NCBI RefSeq assembly: GCF_005311025.1 | Contig: NZ_CP031747.1 | Location: 2,850,954 to 2,914,953 of the forward strand | Source of the DNA: Alcaligenes faecalis | GTDB lineage: Bacteria > Pseudomonadota > Gammaproteobacteria > Burkholderiales > Burkholderiaceae_B | DNA: 64,000 nt | Reading direction: 5' to 3' | In this document: positions 60,061-64,000 of the stretch, piece by piece | Layout of the letters: every line of letters begins with the position of its first letter | Numbering within the stretch: the first letter of the stretch is position 1 | The notes under the pieces: generated by a model | Told to the model about the DNA's origin: nothing | What the model saw: the letters and a program-made list of their open reading frames with translations, nothing else | Databases searched by the model: none | Made by a program: the position numbers and the translations under genes

Positions 60061-61818
60061 ATGAATATGAATCCCAAGCATCACTTGTCACTGGCCTTCC
60101 TTAGAAAAAAAAATCCCAGCCTGATTGTGAGCTTGGGATTATTTATGGGGCTGGCCGCTACTGGTTCAGTAAGTTGGGCGGACGCCCCCTTGCGGGGGAA
60201 CCCGGTCGACTCTTTGCCGCCCATTAATGCACCGGCCCCCAGCACGCGTGCGCCATCTCTAAACATTCCGCCCGCTGCCGCCCAGACTCAATTGCAGCAG
60301 CAACTACAGCTGCAAGTGGTGGTGCGCAGCTTTGATGTCAGCGGCAGTCGCAGCATTCCTTTTGAACAGATCACCGCGATTCTGGAACCGCTGGCCGGTA
60401 AAACGCTTAGCATTGCCCAGCTGATCAACGAGGTGAACAAGATCACCGCCCTGTATCAGCAGCAGGGCTACCCCCTGTCTTTTGCCATCTTGCAGCAACA
60501 GGACTTTGCACAAGGACACATCAAAGTCACAGTGGTGGAAGGGCATGTAGGCAGTGTTCGTATTGAAGGCGATCCAGGTCGCAGCCAGGCTCGCATCGAG
60601 CGTATCGCCAAAGCCATGATGGATGAAAAGCCGCTTACCCAGCGCACGCTGGAGCGCACCATGAATCTGCTGCGCACCGTTCCGGGCCTGAAAATAGATC
60701 CCAAGCTGGACATGCCCGTACGTACTGATGGCGCCTCCGAGCTGGTCATCAATGCACAGCACAAATCTTTCAGCGCAAATGCCAGTGTGGCGGAAATGGG
60801 CTCCAGCAAACAGGCTCTGGTGCAGTTAAGCGCCAATAGCCTGACGCCTTTGGGCGAAGAGCTGAAGCTGACTGCCGCCATCCCCACCAGCTCTGAGGAC
60901 GTGAAGTACGTCAGCGGCAACCTGACCATTCCCCTGACCGGTAATGGCTTGAATCTGGAGATTGATGGCTATCACTACCGTTCCAAGCCGCGTGATGAAG
61001 TTCTGGAAAGCCAGGGCTGGAACCGCAAGGTCATCAACGAACGTATCGGGGCGGCAATCAGCTATCCCTTTATTTTGAACAATCAACGCAGTCTGAAAGG
61101 CACGGCAGGTTTTTATGCCAGTCGCTCCCTGGACGACTACACCCACAAGACGCTGGACAATGTCTGGATCGAGAACACCACCGACGTACGCGCCCTGAAG
61201 GCTGAGTTGCGCTATACCGATGCCTCGCAGCGTCAATCTCGCGAGGTCAATCTGGGGGTCTACAAGGGTCTGGATGCCATGGGCGCCCGCAAGTCTCTGA
61301 ACACCTACTTGCAACGTGACGCCGAGTCCGATCTGGACTTGGACTTCACCCGCTGGACCGCCTCTTTCAAGCAGAATCTGGCCTTGCCAGGGCAATTTGG
61401 CATGAGCTTTTCGGCCAGCGGCCAGTACAGCTCGAACGTCCTGCCAAACTCCGAACAGGTTTCTTTTGGTGCCTGGCGACATGGCTATGGCTATCCGCAA
61501 GGCGAGCTGGCTGGCGACAAAGGCATAGGCGCCACGCTGGAAATCAATCGACGCTTTACGAACTCCTCCACCTGGCTCAACAACATTCAACCCTATATTG
61601 CCTATGACTGGGCACGCGCCTGGTACAACCTGGAGCGACTGAACAGCTATAACAATCGACGCCTGCGTTCCGCTGCCATTGGTGTACGGCTGTCCAATAA
61701 CAAACACTATCTGTTTGACATCAACGTCGCCAAACCGCTGGGCGATTTGCCGGTTAACTCCGACAAACGCAAAGTACGCTTGAACACCAACTTTCTGTTC
61801 TTCTACGACGGTTTTTAG
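60061..61818 (+). CDS. ShlB/FhaC/HecB family two-partner secretion transporter (TpsB)
   Basis: A 585-residue outer-membrane protein. After a long signal peptide (cleavage near residue 40, SVSWA|DAPLRG) come a Gln-rich linker, two POTRA domains (about 85-160: VVVRSFDVSGSRSIPFEQI in parts; ending GHVGSVRIEGDPGRSQ) and the 16-strand beta-barrel ending in LFFYDGF with terminal Phe. TpsB proteins export large TpsA proteins or, less often, lipoproteins. No TpsA with a haemagglutination domain lies nearby; the next gene is a Gly-rich lipoprotein separated by a terminator and its own promoter region. Confidence 0.9.
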   Translation: MNMNPKHHLSLAFLRKKNPSLIVSLGLFMGLAATGSVSWADAPLRGNPVDSLPPINAPAPSTRAPSLNIPPAAAQTQLQQQLQLQVVVRSFDVSGSRSIPFEQITAILEPLAGKTLSIAQLINEVNKITALYQQQGYPLSFAILQQQDFAQGHIKVTVVEGHVGSVRIEGDPGRSQARIERIAKAMMDEKPLTQRTLERTMNLLRTVPGLKIDPKLDMPVRTDGASELVINAQHKSFSANASVAEMGSSKQALVQLSANSLTPLGEELKLTAAIPTSSEDVKYVSGNLTIPLTGNGLNLEIDGYHYRSKPRDEVLESQGWNRKVINERIGAAISYPFILNNQRSLKGTAGFYASRSLDDYTHKTLDNVWIENTTDVRALKAELRYTDASQRQSREVNLGVYKGLDAMGARKSLNTYLQRDAESDLDLDFTRWTASFKQNLALPGQFGMSFSASGQYSSNVLPNSEQVSFGAWRHGYGYPQGELAGDKGIGATLEINRRFTNSSTWLNNIQPYIAYDWARAWYNLERLNSYNNRRLRSAAIGVRLSNNKHYLFDINVAKPLGDLPVNSDKRKVRLNTNFLFFYDGF

Positions 61819-62156
61819 CAGGCATCCTGCCGGTACCCTTACTGCCGATTTTTCCCCAAGGCCATCGCAAGATGGCCTTTTTTGTTTTCCATTTCGGCAG
61901 ATTCCGGCCTCAGGTGTTACGAAAAACGTTACGTAACAGGAACGGAACACCCCACAAAAACAGCCCTAAACACGCTCACACCGACCCTGTTTTTTGATGA
62001 AATCCTGATCCACAAAAACCAGAAAAACTCACAACACACTGATTAACAACAATAAAAATAAAACACAACAACAAAAACAGAACTTGGCACGCTACTTGCT
62101 TCATGTCTATCAACAGCCCTTGAAGGGCGTGCTTACACTTCAAATCGGAGTCAGAC
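61819..62156. other. Spacer between TpsB and the repeat lipoprotein gene
   Basis: 338 bases without a gene. It has a strong terminator (61858-61883) and then an AT-rich, A-run-containing stretch (61980-62085) that should include the promoter of the lipoprotein gene. Confidence 0.6.
61858..61883 (+). terminator. Rho-independent terminator after the TpsB gene
   Basis: AAGGCCATC-GCAA-GATGGCCTT stem with a GCAA tetraloop and a T-run. It shows that the TpsB gene and the following lipoprotein gene are separate transcription units. Confidence 0.9.
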
Positions 62157-63881
62157 ATGAAAGCAAGGAATTCAGCAAGAAACGCCTCGGTACACCGCAA
62201 CTTGCAACGTGCCGTTGTCGCTACATTGGTCATCAGCGCCGCCGTTCTGGCCGGTTGCTCCTCGCGCGGCGGTGTTCGCGACGGCCTGGATGTGTCGGTT
62301 CGCCCCCCTGTTGTTGACCCTAACCTGCCCAAGCCCGGTGACGGCGGTACCGGCGGTGGCGACAACGGCGGCGGCAATAACGGCGGAAACAACGGCGGTG
62401 GCAAGGACACTAGCCTGACCCAAAATGCACTGGGCAATCTGGGCCAGGCTGTCGACAACGTAGTGCCTTTGAACCTGAGCAAAACAGGCAATCAACTGGG
62501 CAAAACGCTGGATGGCGCGCTCAAACCCGTTACCAATATCGTGACGGATGCCACACGCACCGTCGGTGGTGTGACCGGACTGGGACAGCCCGTCAACGGC
62601 TTGACTACTCAAGTCGGCGGTGTAGTGACCAATCTGGGCGATCAACTGGGCAAAACCGGCCTGCCCCTGAACCTGGGTGAGGGTGCGGGCGGTCTGCTGT
62701 CCCACTTGGGTCAAGCCGTGGGTTCGGTCGGCGGCTTGCTGGTCAACGATCCCAAGAACCCCAATCCACTGGGCAACACCTTGCACCACGCCACCAAAGG
62801 CATAGAAGTGCTGACCGGCTCCTTGCTGGGAGAAGGCAGCCTGCTGCATCCATTGACAGCGCAGCTAGGCCTGGGGGGTATCTTGCTGGCAGAGGGGGGA
62901 GAACCTGTCCTGCAGCCTGCACTGGGCAATATCGGACAAACCGTAGATAACATTCTGCCACTGGGGCTGAACCCGATTCTGGGTGATGTGGGCGGTGCTT
63001 TGGACAACACGGTAGCGCCTGTGGTTGCCACCGTCACCAATGTGACCCAACAAGTGGGTGATGGCCTGGGCGTTGGCCGACCCATCAACGCCTTGCTCGG
63101 TGGTGTTGGCAGCGCTTTGGGTAATGTGGGCAGCCAACTGGACAATGCAGCACCTCTGGGGCTGGGCGGTGTGGTAGGCCATTTGGGTCAGGCCGTCGCC
63201 TCGGTGGGTGGTGTACTGCACAAGACTGATGCAAATACCAACCCCCTGGGTAATACCTTGAATCACGCCACCCAGGCCGTCGCCTCCCTGACGGGCGGAC
63301 TGGGCGGTATCACAGGTGGAGAAGGTGGTGGCTTGCTGGCACCCGTTACCGGGCTGTTAGGTGGTGTGGGTGGCGGCGATGGTGCTAGCGGTGGATTGCT
63401 GGCCCCTGTCACCAGCTTGGTCGGTGGACTAACTGGTGGCTTGGCTGGCGGCGACGGCGCGAGCGGCGGCTTGCTCTCCCCTGTCACCAATCTGGTCGGT
63501 GGATTAACTGGTGGCTTGAGTGGCGGTGACGGCGCGGCCGGCGGCCTGCTCTCTCCCGTCACCAATCTGGTGGGCGGTTTGACTGGTGGCCTGACGGGTG
63601 GTGATGCCTCCAACGGTGGCTTGCTGGCTCCTGTCACGGGTCTTGTGGGTGGCATCACAGGCAGTGTTTCGATCGGTGGTGGCGCAGCAGCGGAAGGTCA
63701 GGCTGGTGGTGGATTGCTGGCACCCGTTACCGGTTTGGTCGGTGGTCTCGTCGGTGGCCTGACAGGTGGCGTCAACGTACAGGCAAACGCTGGCGCAGCC
63801 GGCGGCGAACAAGCCAATGGTGGTTTGCTGTCCCCGGTAACTGGTCTGCTCGGTGGCTTGCTGGGAGGTGGCCGGAAATGA
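62157..63881 (+). CDS. Glycine-rich repeat lipoprotein
   Basis: A 574-residue predicted lipoprotein: basic N-terminus, membrane helix and lipobox LAGC (31-34), then a Gly/Asn linker. Residues about 85-390 form two diverged copies of a 150-residue unit (LGNLGQAVDNVVPLNL and LGNIGQTVDNILPLGL begin them; both end in ...NPLGNTL-HAT). Residues about 390-570 carry seven copies of GGLL(A/S)PVT-x-L(V/L)GG, with a 25-residue period in copies 2-4. The Gly content might prompt a collagen-like label, but there is no Gly-X-Y triplet run. GGAG precedes the ATG. It follows a TpsB transporter, so surface export is possible; function unknown. Confidence 0.8.
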   Translation: MKARNSARNASVHRNLQRAVVATLVISAAVLAGCSSRGGVRDGLDVSVRPPVVDPNLPKPGDGGTGGGDNGGGNNGGNNGGGKDTSLTQNALGNLGQAVDNVVPLNLSKTGNQLGKTLDGALKPVTNIVTDATRTVGGVTGLGQPVNGLTTQVGGVVTNLGDQLGKTGLPLNLGEGAGGLLSHLGQAVGSVGGLLVNDPKNPNPLGNTLHHATKGIEVLTGSLLGEGSLLHPLTAQLGLGGILLAEGGEPVLQPALGNIGQTVDNILPLGLNPILGDVGGALDNTVAPVVATVTNVTQQVGDGLGVGRPINALLGGVGSALGNVGSQLDNAAPLGLGGVVGHLGQAVASVGGVLHKTDANTNPLGNTLNHATQAVASLTGGLGGITGGEGGGLLAPVTGLLGGVGGGDGASGGLLAPVTSLVGGLTGGLAGGDGASGGLLSPVTNLVGGLTGGLSGGDGAAGGLLSPVTNLVGGLTGGLTGGDASNGGLLAPVTGLVGGITGSVSIGGGAAAEGQAGGGLLAPVTGLVGGLVGGLTGGVNVQANAGAAGGEQANGGLLSPVTGLLGGLLGGGRK

Positions 63882-64000
63882 TGAATAAAGTCATGAACCC
63901 GGTCAGTTTGCCAGTGAGCTTTCATCCTGGCGCCCAAGGCGCCGGGGCTCGCTCCAACTGGTCCTCACACAGCGATGAGCAAAGCATGTTGTCAGAAAAG
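63878..64000 (+). CDS. Unknown protein, 3' end beyond window
   Basis: Forty-one codons are visible, starting at an ATG that overlaps the stop of the repeat lipoprotein gene as ATGA; GGAGG lies 10 bases upstream. The visible N-terminus (MMNKVMNPVSLPVSFHPGAQ) has no signal peptide or membrane segment. Translational coupling suggests a partner of the lipoprotein, but the fragment is too short to identify. Confidence 0.55.
   Translation, partial: MMNKVMNPVSLPVSFHPGAQGAGARSNWSSHSDEQSMLSEK

Noticed and set aside
62157-63881. Collagen-like protein label for the Gly-rich lipoprotein
   Set aside because: Glycine does not recur every third residue; the repeats are hydrophobic GGLLxPVT units, not Gly-X-Y triplets.
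1-64000. CRISPR arrays, tRNA or rRNA genes, insertion sequences, prophage genes
   Set aside because: I found no array of spaced direct repeats, no cloverleaf-like or rRNA sequence and no transposase, integrase or phage protein in any frame.

Overview
The window is a gene-dense, moderately GC-rich chromosomal segment with no tRNA, rRNA, CRISPR array, insertion sequence or prophage gene that I can see. Gene content and protein resemblance (a cysJIG sulfite reductase set, a PsrA-like fatty-acid regulon, NADP isocitrate dehydrogenase, a DUF1841/DUF2968/DUF3613 complement, a Tad pilus locus with a sigma-54 activator) point to a betaproteobacterium of the Burkholderiales, most likely Alcaligenaceae and possibly Alcaligenes. 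The genus is an inference from recognition, not a search result.

Layout. 1-4261 (+): a five-gene, translationally coupled operon (AhpD-like protein cut by the window edge, acyl-CoA-dehydrogenase-like flavoprotein, and an ABC importer of the sulfonate/nitrate family). 4581-9590 (-): cysJ-cysI-cysG, sulfite reduction and siroheme synthesis. 9745-13878 (-): a fatty-acid uptake/activation operon, fadL - DUF4442 - chalcone-isomerase-like - fadD. 14004-19581 (-): the beta-oxidation operon fadE-fadI-fadJ. 19794-21981 (-): a PsrA-like TetR repressor with a perfect operator palindrome over its own promoter region, and a succinate-semialdehyde-type dehydrogenase upstream of it. A second, weaker palindrome lies in front of fadL.

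21982-30800 (+): after a long AT-rich spacer comes a LapA-type adhesion locus: TolC/LapE-like porin, a small conserved-looking protein, LapB-like ABC exporter, LapC-like adaptor, a LuxR-type regulator with a degenerate receiver, and an adhesin gene. The adhesin keeps its retention module, a candidate LapG di-alanine site and one Ig-like repeat, and then runs in frame into a cytoplasmic Smr nuclease-type domain. This is the oddest single object in the window (deletion fusion or assembly error).

31592-38824: a putative catabolic island: NicX-like ring-cleavage dioxygenase, MHS transporter and flavin reductase (-), Dabb protein and PaaX-type regulator (+), carboxylesterase and flavin-dependent monooxygenase (-). 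Three copies of a shared AT-rich motif lie in front of its three transcription units and look like the operator of the local PaaX-type regulator. The combination could describe an uncharacterised ester/hydroxypyridine degradation route.

39132-44698: housekeeping and small modules: icd, DUF1841, two single-haem cytochromes c, and a MoxR ATPase - GNAT - CoxE-like VWA operon. 44824-59383 (-): a DUF2968 lipoprotein, a sigma-54 activator and an almost complete Tad/Flp pilus locus (flp, tadV, two TadE-like pseudopilins, rcpC, rcpA, tadZABCD, a DUF3613 protein, a TadG-like protein), with hairpins between flp and tadV that could set the pilin-to-machinery ratio. 60061-64000 (+): a two-partner-secretion transporter (FhaC/ShlB family) followed by a glycine-rich, internally repeated lipoprotein instead of a recognisable TpsA partner, and the first 41 codons of a coupled downstream gene. 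Three different surface-attachment or export systems (type I adhesin, Tad pilus, TpsB) therefore lie within about 42 kb.
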